A stretch of 64,000 nt of DNA from assembly GCA_963798195.1 (NCBI GenBank), contig CAWCSF010000001.1, forward strand, positions 62,001 to 126,000, written 5' to 3'. The translations under genes and the position numbers were made by a program. This DNA comes from CAVSRC01 sp963798195. Lineage in GTDB: Bacteria > Pseudomonadota > Alphaproteobacteria > Rhizobiales > Kaistiaceae. Positions 18,946 through 27,014 of this stretch are shown here, in pieces (the stretch's first letter is position 1; every line of letters starts with the position of its first letter). Below the pieces are notes generated by a model, which saw only the letters and a program-made list of their open reading frames with translations, made no database searches and was not told where the DNA came from.

Positions 18946-18959
18946 CGCATTAATATGCG
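18946..18959. promoter_or_regulatory. Second inverted repeat upstream of the ROK gene
   Basis: CGCAT-TAAT-ATGCG forms a 14-bp inverted repeat about 18 bp beyond the first one, in the same 255-bp intergenic region. It could be a second operator or part of the promoter. I have no family match for it. Confidence 0.3.
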
Positions 18960-19130
18960 CAAAAATCGCCGGAACGCCGCGACAAACGAACCCGGCGCGA
19001 TTATGCGATGACGATTACAAACGAGCCCAGTTTCGCGGCCGACCACGTCGCGCGGTCGACCGCACTTCCGACCGGTGTCGGTTTCATCGTCGGCGACATC
19101 GTCCAGGACGCGCCGACTACTGCAAGAGAA

Positions 19131-20270
19131 CTATCGCGGCGGTGCGAGTCCGTGCATCAGCCGGATGAGTTCGGGCTGGCGGGTGGTCGATGTCTTGCGG
19201 AAGATGTTCCGAAGATGAACCTTCACCGTGTTGAGTGCGATCGTCAGCTCTTTTGAAATCGCTTTGCGGGTCCTGCCCTCGGACAAGAGCTCGACGATCC
19301 TGAGTTCGGCAGGCGTCAGGTCGAACAGCAGCGCCACCGACTCTCGCGGCGGGCGTGCAGCCGCGTTCTCCGACACAAACACGGCGGCCGCAGCGTTGCT
19401 GGGCGAGCCGATCGCCGCGGCGGGTTGCGGCAGCGGCATCACATGGGCCACGCAACGGCGCCCATCGAGCCACCTCCCGGGCACGCCGACAATTCCTGTG
19501 CGGCGAACCTCGCGTTTCAACGCTGCCAAGACGACCGTGTCGAACGCGCGTGACTCAACCACATCCGCCCGCAGGCCGAGCCTGCCGCTATGGTCGAGCA
19601 ATATCGGATCCTTCATCGCGATCATGCGTTCCGCGGCGGCATTGACGCGAATCGGACGGGCGGCTTCATCGATCAGAACCACCCCGGAGGAGATCACCCC
19701 GAGCGTTTCCCAGAAGGTTTTGGACTCGGCCCTCCTCATGTCGACGAGGTTGGTGATCTCGAAGGCGCGGGCGAAGTGCGGCGCGAGCAGTCGCAGAGCG
19801 TCGATCTCGCGTTCGGTAATTTCGCCCTTGCTGCTGTGCCGGCCGAACGCCACGTTGGCGATGATCCCTCGGCGCATGATGGCGATCGCCACGGCGTCAA
19901 TGATGCCTTGAGGTTCGACCCAGTCCCGATACCAGCCATTATCGCGCCAAGTGGCTCGATCTGTCGCATTGGACTGAATGACCGGCTCGCCCTCGGGCAT
20001 CGCGAGCACTTTGTCGGCTCCGCCCCAGAGCGCGAGGACATCGGGGACGTAGTCGTTCATCATGGCTACATACCCGGGCGGAATGCCGACCCAGGCTTGC
20101 GAAAGCATCCCTCCGCTCGTCACCGAAATCGCCGAGATGATTGCGTTGTGAAGCTCGAGGTCGTCGATCAACTCGCCGAGCATGACCTCCCAGTGCGCGG
20201 GGTCGATCACGCACTTGTAAATCCCATCGACATGGCACAACAGCCGCTCTCGGGAAATCTTGGGCGCCAT
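19131..20270 (-). CDS. LuxR-type HTH regulator (paralogue 1)
   Basis: This 379-residue regulator has a C-terminal LuxR/FixJ helix-turn-helix (FDLTPAELRIVELLSEG ... ISKELTIALNTVKVHLRNIF ..., about residues 310-370). The N-terminal and middle parts are a sensor-like region with a PAS-like segment around 185-280 (SSGVVLIDEAARPIRVNAAAE). It lacks an obvious autoinducer-binding domain. I chose the ATG at 20270 because AGGGTGG precedes it; an upstream in-frame start exists without good support. It lies 118 bp downstream of a clear paralogue on the same strand. No adjacent synthase or cognate kinase is visible, so it looks like an orphan regulator. Confidence 0.82.
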   Translation of the reverse strand: MAPKISRERLLCHVDGIYKCVIDPAHWEVMLGELIDDLELHNAIISAISVTSGGMLSQAWVGIPPGYVAMMNDYVPDVLALWGGADKVLAMPEGEPVIQSNATDRATWRDNGWYRDWVEPQGIIDAVAIAIMRRGIIANVAFGRHSSKGEITEREIDALRLLAPHFARAFEITNLVDMRRAESKTFWETLGVISSGVVLIDEAARPIRVNAAAERMIAMKDPILLDHSGRLGLRADVVESRAFDTVVLAALKREVRRTGIVGVPGRWLDGRRCVAHVMPLPQPAAAIGSPSNAAAAVFVSENAAARPPRESVALLFDLTPAELRIVELLSEGRTRKAISKELTIALNTVKVHLRNIFRKTSTTRQPELIRLMHGLAPPR

Positions 20271-20388
20271 CGACCACCCTCGGCAATTCTCAAGAGCTTC
20301 CGAGCCTTGCCCGGCGACGGCCCGCTGACAAGTAACATCTTCGAGCGGACAAGCCGCAGCAGGCAAAAGCCGCCGGTATCGCGCTGCT

Positions 20389-21528
20389 TCAGGCCGGCGG
20401 ACGGAGCGACGCCGCGAGCCCGACCAGATCAGCCTGCCGGTGCGAACCGGTCTTTTCGAAGACGTGCTGCAGGTGGGTTTTGGCCGTCGTCACCCTGATG
20501 CCCAGCGCCTTCGCGACGCTCGGCATCGACAGTCCCTCGGCCACAAGCTCCATCACCCGGATTTCCGCCGGGGTGAGGTCATAGAGGAGTGCGGCGGCCT
20601 CGCTCGGCGTCTCCGACGCACTTTCCGGATTGGAGATGAAGACGGCCACGGCCACGATCGGCGCCATGCCCTGCCGCAACCGAACCGGGCGCACCGGGAT
20701 GACGTAAGCGATCATCGGTGAACCGTCGCGCCGCCGCGCCGGTATGCCCACGACGCCCGAGATTGCCAGCGTCTGGTTGAGCGCGGACTGGATGGCGCGA
20801 TCGAGCGTAGTCTTCGATTTGATCTCCATCGGGATGCGGATGCCGCCTTCGGCGGTTTGTTCGACGTCGCCGGCCGCCATCATGGCTTTTGCCGCGGCGT
20901 TGGCGAAGACCAGATTGGCGTCCGCATCCAGAAGGAACCCCGGTGACCGGGTCCGGTCGATGAGGCTCGAGGCCGTGCTGGTTTCAGCTTCGGTCCTGCC
21001 GATCAGCCGCATGACCTCGAGGGCTCGCGCGAAGTGCGGGGCCAGCACGCGGAGCGTCTCGAGCTGGTGGTCCTCCACTGGCCCGGCATCAACGTGCCGG
21101 CCGAAAACGACACTGGCGAGCAGGCCGTCGCGATCGAGCCCGATTGCCACAGTGTCGAGAATGCCCTGCGGCATCTTCCATTCCGTGTCGAGATTGGCCT
21201 TGTCCCGCGTCGTCCGGTCCGTGGCTCGAGAGGGAATCACCGATTCCCGATCGGGCAGGGCCACCATGCGCTTCCGGCCACCCCGCTTGTGGAAGTCACC
21301 CCTGGCATGGCGCTGGAGCGTGGCCATGTGCTCTGGCCGGACGCCTGCGGCGACGTTGATCAATGCGGCCCCGGTGTCGACATCGACCGCCGAGATGATC
21401 GCGTTGACGAACCCCAGGTTCGCGCTGAGCTTCAGGAGCGTTGGCTCCCAGAGCTTGGGATCGAGAATGCAGTCGTAGATCGCGCCGATGAAGTCGAGCA
21501 GTTCCTTGTCACTGAGAGGTCGCGTCAT
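20389..21528 (-). CDS. LuxR-type HTH regulator (paralogue 2)
   Basis: This 379-residue protein has the same build as its neighbour at 19131: a matching N-terminus (ELLDFIGAIYDCILDP against RLLCHVDGIYKCVIDP), the shared LAPHFARA block, a PAS-like middle (SPGFLLDADANLVFANAAA) and a C-terminal LuxR HTH (YDLTPAEIRVMELVAEG ... TTAKTHLQHVFEKTG). Both proteins have the same length. The ATG at 21528 has GGGAG upstream. Together they look like a tandem duplication followed by clear divergence. The ligand or signal is unknown. The upstream neighbour on the same strand encodes a secreted beta-propeller, a possible target or co-regulated gene. Confidence 0.82.
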   Translation of the reverse strand: MTRPLSDKELLDFIGAIYDCILDPKLWEPTLLKLSANLGFVNAIISAVDVDTGAALINVAAGVRPEHMATLQRHARGDFHKRGGRKRMVALPDRESVIPSRATDRTTRDKANLDTEWKMPQGILDTVAIGLDRDGLLASVVFGRHVDAGPVEDHQLETLRVLAPHFARALEVMRLIGRTEAETSTASSLIDRTRSPGFLLDADANLVFANAAAKAMMAAGDVEQTAEGGIRIPMEIKSKTTLDRAIQSALNQTLAISGVVGIPARRRDGSPMIAYVIPVRPVRLRQGMAPIVAVAVFISNPESASETPSEAAALLYDLTPAEIRVMELVAEGLSMPSVAKALGIRVTTAKTHLQHVFEKTGSHRQADLVGLAASLRPPA

Positions 21529-21736
21529 CGACTGCTCCCGCGCTCCGGTCGCCATCCATGGCGCGAACGGGTTCGTTGGTCCAGGCGCGCTCCCATCTGG
21601 GTTTCGCTTGGGCGATTGACACTGAATCGGCTCAACTGGCCTCACCAGACGACGACGCGCACATTCATTGCGCGTCGCCGAAGAGAAAATCTAGCGTTGG
21701 CCGATGCGACGAGTGGCGTCCGGATTACTCGCTGGG

Positions 21737-22918
21737 CTACTCGTCGACGCGCCTGAAAATCCACCACGTGCCATTTGGATCCCCCGGCCTGTGGGAGATC
21801 GTCGAGATGTGGTTGTCGTCTTGGCGCACGAAGAGCCATGGGCTGTTTGGTCCGTCGCTCGCCGCAGCGATGTCGGGCATGGTCTTGCTGACGCTGCCGC
21901 CGAGACTTTTCCACGAGCCCCACTTCGGATCGGCGGCGTGCGGATCGTATTCGATCGTCCAGACGGCGCTGTCGAGGCCGACCACGAACACCTCGCTACG
22001 CCGCGGTTCGGTGCTGAGCGCGGTCACACCCGCTTTGTCCCGGACGACGCCTCCGAGCGAGAACCACCCCGACCACTTGGCGGGGTGAAAAGCCGGATCG
22101 AAGAAGTTGGACTGCACGTCCCCATTGGGGCCGACGATGAACAGGGACGTGCCCCCGGGCGTCGTGCTGATCGCAGCGATATCGCTGCCTGGTCTGACCT
22201 GGCCGCCGAGGGAGACCCATCCGGACCACTGCGGGTTGGGTGAGCGCGGGTCGAACCAGCGGGTCCACACCGCGTTATCGAGGCCGACGACATACAGGCT
22301 CGTGCCATTTTCCATGGTGCTCAGAGCCGTGACGTGCGTGTTCTTCTGCACGACGCCACCCAGCGAATGCCAATCCGACCAATAGGGATTGCTGCCGCGC
22401 GGATCATAGTATTTCGACCACACCGCATCGTCCTTGCCGACGCCGTAGAGCGACGTTCCCCCCAGCATGGTGCTGATCGCGGTGATGCGGGTCTTGCCAC
22501 CCACCGGTCCGAAGATTTCATGGCCGCCGAGCGAGAACCAGTCTGGATGCCATTTGTCGCTGACGCGCGGATCGTAATAATTGCTCCATACGTCGCCGTT
22601 GCCCGCGGTGGTGAAGAGCGATGTGCCGCCCGGCACGGTGCTCAGCGCCGTCACCTCATAGGAGATCGCAAAATCCGCTGGACTGAGCTCACTGGGGCCC
22701 ACCCACCAGGCCTTTATTCGGCGGTCGCGATAGGCGGTCCAGACTTGCCCAACTCGTCCCACCATGAACAGCGAAATACCACCCGGTACGGTGCTGATTG
22801 CCGAGATACGGCTTTGGACGTCCCAGCCGCTGGCTCTGTACTCGGCGCTTGCCCTGTCGGCCCCAAGCCCAAGAGCAAGCGCAACAAGGAAGGCGGAGAG
22901 TGGCAATAGTTTCCGCAT
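21737..22918 (-). CDS. Secreted seven-repeat beta-propeller, PLL-like lectin candidate
   Basis: This 393-residue protein has a Sec signal peptide (MRKLLPLSAFLVALALGLG..ASA, cleavage near residue 25). The mature part consists of seven repeats of about 50 residues, each built around (I/V)xA(I/L)ST.PGGTSLF..G..G.VW and most followed by YDPR...W..W.SLGG. Seven such blades form a closed beta-propeller like the PLL/PHL fucose-binding lectins of Photorhabdus and the related tectonin-like repeats. Start: the ATG at 22918 has a strong GGAGG site. A carbohydrate-binding, surface or extracellular role is likely by family; the ligand is not known. It is placed just upstream of two LuxR-type regulators on the same strand. 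Confidence 0.75.
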   Translation of the reverse strand: MRKLLPLSAFLVALALGLGADRASAEYRASGWDVQSRISAISTVPGGISLFMVGRVGQVWTAYRDRRIKAWWVGPSELSPADFAISYEVTALSTVPGGTSLFTTAGNGDVWSNYYDPRVSDKWHPDWFSLGGHEIFGPVGGKTRITAISTMLGGTSLYGVGKDDAVWSKYYDPRGSNPYWSDWHSLGGVVQKNTHVTALSTMENGTSLYVVGLDNAVWTRWFDPRSPNPQWSGWVSLGGQVRPGSDIAAISTTPGGTSLFIVGPNGDVQSNFFDPAFHPAKWSGWFSLGGVVRDKAGVTALSTEPRRSEVFVVGLDSAVWTIEYDPHAADPKWGSWKSLGGSVSKTMPDIAAASDGPNSPWLFVRQDDNHISTISHRPGDPNGTWWIFRRVDE

Positions 22919-23330
22919 GGCAGCCTCCTATCCAAAATGCACCGGCGAGGGCACCTGAGCCCGATCCGGCTCCGCTGGGGTCAGTTGGAATGATGATCTA
23001 GGCCCGGCACGCTGCTCCTGGCCGAAAGCGGTAGGCCCACGACCCGTACTCAACCGCGTGCACGGCGGCCGGACATCCAAGACCGAGGGTAGCCGCAAGG
23101 ATTCGAGCAATGGCCAAACGCCGTCTCTGCATGATTTGCACAGTCTGCGTACGTTGGTCGTCACCGATGCATAGCAACCGTCGGGAAGATCCGCCTCATA
23201 CGAACGGCCTAGCCCGGCCGCGCGGATGCGCGCGTTGGGCAACGCCTGTCTAAGGGCGCTGGGGGGGGCGGGACTGCGCTTCGTGTTCGACGCTACAGCC
23301 AAGTCGCGGCGTGGCCGCGACCGCCGCCGC
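22919..23330. other. Intergenic region without a supported gene
   Basis: This 412-bp stretch lies between the propeller start and the GntR stop. It must contain the promoter of the propeller gene near its left end, but I find no convincing -35/-10 pair. It contains a run of eight G at 23261-23268. A minus-strand frame of 124 codons crosses it, but it has no ribosome site or family match and I do not call it. Confidence 0.5.
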
Positions 23331-24068
23331 TCACGAGAAAGTTTGGTCCAACCGCACTTTCATCGCGCTCAGTGCATGATCGCGGGCAGCGCGTTCGGCC
23401 GCCTCGGGGTCGTGCGATTCGATCGCCGCCAATATGGCCTCGTGTTCCAGGCCGGCCTGGTTCGCACGCTTCTTGTCGACCAGCGTCGTGCGGCCGAGCA
23501 ACGCGATGGCGTCATGGACTTCGTTCAGCGCACGAAGAAGATAGCGGTTGTGTGCCGCCTGATGGATTGCATCGTGGAAATCACGATTGCGCTGGGCGAT
23601 TTGTGCAGGGTTCTTCCCGTCGGCAAGACTTTCAGCCGTCATCCTGTGCAGCGACGCAATCTCTCCCTCTGAAGCGCGCTGGGCCGCGAGGCGTGCTGCC
23701 GAGCCCTCGAGAATCTGCCGCACTTCATAAAGTTCGATCACTTGCTGGCGCGTCAATGACACGACGCCGAGGCTGCGCCCGTCCGTCAGGTCGAGAAGGC
23801 CCTGCTGCTGCAAACGGTGAAGCGCGGTGCGGACAGGCGTACGGCTGACACCGAGCAGGGCGGCTATTTCTCCCTCGCGGATGCGCTCGCCGCCGGCGAG
23901 GTGCCCTGACTGAAGGATCGATCGGAGGGACTGGTACACGAACTCGACGCGCGATCCCCAATCCGGCGCATGGGGTTGCTTGGCGGCTTCACGCAACAGG
24001 CGGGTCAATCCAGGCTCAGTCACATTCATCAAGCCATACGCCGAGGATGGTAACGATTCGGGATTCAC
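23331..24068 (-). CDS. GntR-family regulator with FCD ligand domain
   Basis: This FadR-subfamily regulator has up to 245 residues. The winged HTH spans about 38-105 (QSLRSILQSGHLAGGERI, then EIAALLGVSRTPVRTALHRL). The all-helical FCD domain spans about 112-235 and has the metal-binding His pattern in RNRDFHDAIHQAAHN and ARDHALSAM. The start is either GTG at 24068 or ATG at 24029; neither has a strong ribosome site. It lies downstream of the aromatic catabolic genes on the same strand and is their likely regulator. FCD regulators usually sense a carboxylic acid, which fits a pathway for aromatic acids. Confidence 0.88.
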   Translation of the reverse strand: MNPESLPSSAYGLMNVTEPGLTRLLREAAKQPHAPDWGSRVEFVYQSLRSILQSGHLAGGERIREGEIAALLGVSRTPVRTALHRLQQQGLLDLTDGRSLGVVSLTRQQVIELYEVRQILEGSAARLAAQRASEGEIASLHRMTAESLADGKNPAQIAQRNRDFHDAIHQAAHNRYLLRALNEVHDAIALLGRTTLVDKKRANQAGLEHEAILAAIESHDPEAAERAARDHALSAMKVRLDQTFS

Positions 24069-24159
24069 GCGGACGTGGGTTCCCGACCACGCTCTTGCTT
24101 ACGGTACCTGCCATCTGTGAACAAGCGCACAAGCGGCTGGAACCCTTGCGAGGCCGATA

Positions 24160-25062
24160 CTACGGCTGGCCAAGGCCCTCCCACGCGCCGAACAATTCGT
24201 CCACGGAGAACGGGCGAGGCACGAGTCGCTGCTCCGCCATGTAGCGCAGCGCAAGTCCCAGCGCGGGGCGGTTTTCCTCGATGCCGAAGGGACACATGTC
24301 GATTTCCTCCGCCGGCGCCGCGCGCTTGCTCTCGCGCAGCACCCGGTAGATCTCGGGCAACACGTCCGGGCGCTGTCTTGCTAACGCCTCGTCAACCGCA
24401 AAAAGGTGATTGATGGGCACGATTCTGTGCTTTTCGAACCATGCGCGGGCGGCGGCCTTTGGCTCGGGGATCAACGGCGCCAAGGGTGCCGGCGGCGCCG
24501 CGCCACCGAGGATGGCGGCATCGATCGTCCCGTCCAGCAGCATGGCCTCCAGCGATGCGCCCTCGGCCCGTTCCACATTCTCCGGATCGCGGTATTCCTC
24601 GATGTTGCCGCCTTCGGTAGTCACCCAGGTGACGTCGTCGAGATCCAGCCCGTATTCGTCTTGCAAAATGCCGCGCACCCAGAGCGCGGTGGTGACCGTA
24701 TAGGACCGCATGCCGACACGGCGACCGGCGAGGTCGGACGGGCCAAGGCGGCCGCGCTCGGGGTTGTATACGATGGCGCCATGCGCGAAGCGGCCGACGG
24801 TCACCGCCGGCAGCAGAACGACCGGCTTGCCGAAATGTAGCGCTTGGCAAGAGGTTACGATCGGCAGTTCGCCTGCATCGAAGGCGCGATCGCGCACCAT
24901 CGAAGCGAAGCCTTTTGTCACCGGCGAGGTCGTGCGGAAATCCCAGCGCAAGAGATCGGAGCGGATGTCGCCGGCGATGAGAGCGTGCGACCACGGATAG
25001 TCGCCGAGATTCGTGCGCAGTGTGACCGGCCCGTCGGTCGGATACGTGGCCTCGGCCCCCAC
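24160..25062 (-). CDS. 4,5-dihydroxyphthalate decarboxylase-like protein (Pht5/periplasmic-binding-protein fold)
   Basis: This 300-residue protein resembles the 4,5-dihydroxyphthalate decarboxylase (Pht5) family, which has a type 2 periplasmic-binding-protein fold. It has LRTNLGDYPWSHALIAGDI near 15-33, SDLAGRRVGMRSYTVTTALWVRGIL near 120-144, a DDVTWVTTEGGNIEEYRDP segment and a C-terminal MCPFGIEENRPAL near 268-280. There is no signal peptide, so it is cytoplasmic. I chose the GTG at 25062, 4 bp after the aldolase stop; longer starts run into the aldolase gene. Pht5 releases CO2 from 4,5-dihydroxyphthalate to give protocatechuate. Here it probably decarboxylates a related polyhydroxylated aromatic dicarboxylate, but close relatives include uncharacterised binding-protein-like members. 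Confidence 0.72.
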   Translation of the reverse strand: MGAEATYPTDGPVTLRTNLGDYPWSHALIAGDIRSDLLRWDFRTTSPVTKGFASMVRDRAFDAGELPIVTSCQALHFGKPVVLLPAVTVGRFAHGAIVYNPERGRLGPSDLAGRRVGMRSYTVTTALWVRGILQDEYGLDLDDVTWVTTEGGNIEEYRDPENVERAEGASLEAMLLDGTIDAAILGGAAPPAPLAPLIPEPKAAARAWFEKHRIVPINHLFAVDEALARQRPDVLPEIYRVLRESKRAAPAEEIDMCPFGIEENRPALGLALRYMAEQRLVPRPFSVDELFGAWEGLGQP

Positions 25063-25066
25063 CGGC

Positions 25067-25930
25067 CTAGTCCTGGCCCGCCAGCTTTCGCGCCATGTCG
25101 AGCCCCGCGTAGCCGCGCGACGGCGCGCAAAGCAGGATGCGATAGCCTTCCGACAGGACTCGTTCGGCATTCTGCGTACCAACATGCGGGTGGCCGCAGG
25201 CGACGCCCAGTTCCTTGCAGGTGGCGACGACTTCCGCCATCGCCTCCAGTACCACGGGATGTTCGTATTGCCGCGGATAGCCGAGCTCCTGGCTGAGATC
25301 GCCTTCGCCGATCAGCACCCCGGCGATGCCCGGAACCTCCGTGAGGATATCGCGAAGGTTGGCAATGCCCTGGGTGTCCTCGATCATGAGAAGGACGCAG
25401 ATCTCGCCTTCGGGCGCGAGCGGCCAGACATCGGCGCGCTTGTAGTACTCCTGCTGGCTGATGCCCCAGTAGCGCACCGCGGCGGTCGGCCCGTCCCCGC
25501 GCACGCCCGCCGGCTCGTAGAGCGGCTTGTCCTTGAGCCGCGGATAGCGGCATGCGGCGACCGCGTTGTGGGCCTCCGCGACCGAGGTCACGTGTGGCCA
25601 GACGATGCCGTAGGCGCCGAGGTCGAGCGCCTGCTTGGCGAACCACTGGTTCATCTCGCCGCCATTCGGGGGAATGCGCACGGTGGGCGTCACCGCCGGC
25701 GCCACGGAGCCGGACTCGGCGATCAGGCGCCGGTTCAGCAGGAACTGGAGCGCGTCGCGAAGGCCGCGCCCGTCCCACGGATTGTGCTCCGTCTCGAAGA
25801 CGAGGCCGTCATAGCGCGACGTAGCGAAATTGATGGCCGCGTCGGTATCGATCGGCGAGAAGGCGGCGAACGCGGGGCGGCCGGATTCCAGGGCTCGGAT
25901 GATGCTGTTCAGTCGCGTGGGGTTGGCCAT
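25067..25930 (-). CDS. HpcH/HpaI-family aldolase
   Basis: This 287-residue class II, metal-dependent aldolase of the HpcH/HpaI (2-oxo acid) family has a TIM barrel. It has FETEHNPWD near 45-53 (catalytic His), a metal-binding glutamate in LLMIEDTQGIANL near 180 and the second ligand in IGEGDLSQELGYP near 207-219. The ATG at 25930 is preceded by GAGGAC. In this operon it could cleave the LigJ product, 4-carboxy-4-hydroxy-2-oxoadipate, to pyruvate and oxaloacetate, a step done by the unrelated LigK in known protocatechuate 4,5-pathways. That role is inferred from the neighbours. Confidence 0.87.
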   Translation of the reverse strand: MANPTRLNSIIRALESGRPAFAAFSPIDTDAAINFATSRYDGLVFETEHNPWDGRGLRDALQFLLNRRLIAESGSVAPAVTPTVRIPPNGGEMNQWFAKQALDLGAYGIVWPHVTSVAEAHNAVAACRYPRLKDKPLYEPAGVRGDGPTAAVRYWGISQQEYYKRADVWPLAPEGEICVLLMIEDTQGIANLRDILTEVPGIAGVLIGEGDLSQELGYPRQYEHPVVLEAMAEVVATCKELGVACGHPHVGTQNAERVLSEGYRILLCAPSRGYAGLDMARKLAGQD

Positions 25931-25948
25931 CGCAGTCCTCTGTTCGGC

Positions 25949-26980
25949 TCAGGCAAGACCACGTTCGGCAAGAACCGCATCGAGCCGGCCGAAGACCCGT
26001 CGGGCGTTCCCCTCGAAAAGCTTGTAGCGGTCGTCCGCGCTCAGCGCCGCGACACCGTCGACATAGCGCTTGGTGTCGTCGAAGTAGTGGCCGGTGTTGG
26101 GATCGATACCTTTCACCGCGCCGACCATCTCCGACGCGAACAGGATATTCTCGATCGGTACGACCTTGGTCAGCAGCTCGATGCCGGGGAAGTGGTAGAC
26201 GCAGGTGTCGAAGAACACGTTGCCGAGCAGGTGCTCCTCGATCGGCGGCTGCTTCATGCCGAGGGCGAGGCCGCGGTAGCGGCCCCAATGATAGGGCACA
26301 GCGCCGCCGCCATGGGGAATGATCAGCTTCAGCGTCGGAAAATCCTTGAACAGGTCGGCGCTGATGAGCTGCATGAACGCCGTCGTATCGGCCGCGATGT
26401 AGTGCGCGCCCGTCGCATGGAAGTTCGGGTTGCAAGACGCGCTGACGTGGATCATCGCCGGCACGTCGAGCTCGACCATCTTCTCGTAGATCGGATACCA
26501 GGACCGGTCGGTAATCGGCGCGCCGGTCCAGTACCCGCCGGAAGGATCGGGATTGAGGTTCAGGCCGACGAAGCCCAGCTCCTTCACGCAGCGTTCCAGC
26601 TCTGGAATGCAGTTCTCGGGCGGCACGCCAGGAACCTGCGGCAGCTGGCAGACGCCGATGAAGTTCTGCGGGAAGATGCCGCAGATGCGGGCGATCAGGT
26701 CATTGCAGACCTCGGCCCATTGCCGGGCCGTGGCGTCGTCGCCCTGGTGATGGGCCATGCCGGCGGCGCGTGGCGAGAAGATCGTCACGTCGGTGCCGCG
26801 CTCGCGCTGCTGCTTGAGTTGCGCGCCCTCGATGCTCTCGCGCAATTCGTCGTCGCTGATCGCGAGATCGGCTTTGGACGGTCGGGTCGAGCCGTCAGCA
26901 ATGGCGGCAAGCTGCCGCTCGCGGAAGTGCTGCAATGCCGGCGGCGCCGTCGTGTAGTGCCCGTGACAATCGATGATCAT
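25949..26980 (-). CDS. ligJ: 4-oxalomesaconate hydratase, LigJ type (amidohydrolase family)
   Basis: This 343-residue protein is very similar to Sphingobium LigJ along its whole length as I recall that sequence. Shared blocks are MIIDCHGHYTTAP at the start (metal-binding HGH), CVKELGFVGLNLNPDPSGG near 133-151, IYEKMVELDVPAMIHVS near 163-179, FVIPHGGGAVPYHWGR-type sequence near 215, and ILFASEMVGAVKGIDP near 280-295. LigJ adds water to 4-oxalomesaconate to give 4-carboxy-4-hydroxy-2-oxoadipate in meta-cleavage of protocatechuate and gallate. I prefer the ATG at 26980 with GGAG six bases upstream over a GTG four codons earlier. It sits between SDR and aldolase genes with gaps of about 20 to 35 bp. 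Confidence 0.88.
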   Translation of the reverse strand: MIIDCHGHYTTAPPALQHFRERQLAAIADGSTRPSKADLAISDDELRESIEGAQLKQQRERGTDVTIFSPRAAGMAHHQGDDATARQWAEVCNDLIARICGIFPQNFIGVCQLPQVPGVPPENCIPELERCVKELGFVGLNLNPDPSGGYWTGAPITDRSWYPIYEKMVELDVPAMIHVSASCNPNFHATGAHYIAADTTAFMQLISADLFKDFPTLKLIIPHGGGAVPYHWGRYRGLALGMKQPPIEEHLLGNVFFDTCVYHFPGIELLTKVVPIENILFASEMVGAVKGIDPNTGHYFDDTKRYVDGVAALSADDRYKLFEGNARRVFGRLDAVLAERGLA

Positions 26981-27014
26981 GTGGCGCTCCACGAACCGAA
27001 CTGAATCATGAGTC

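Noticed and set aside
22928..23302. A 124-codon minus-strand frame between the propeller and GntR genes
   Set aside because: It has no ribosome site, no family match and unusual composition, and it crosses a run of eight identical bases.
25013..27004. A 663-codon + strand frame opposite the aldolase and ligJ genes
   Set aside because: It is antisense to strongly conserved enzyme genes and has no recognisable domain.
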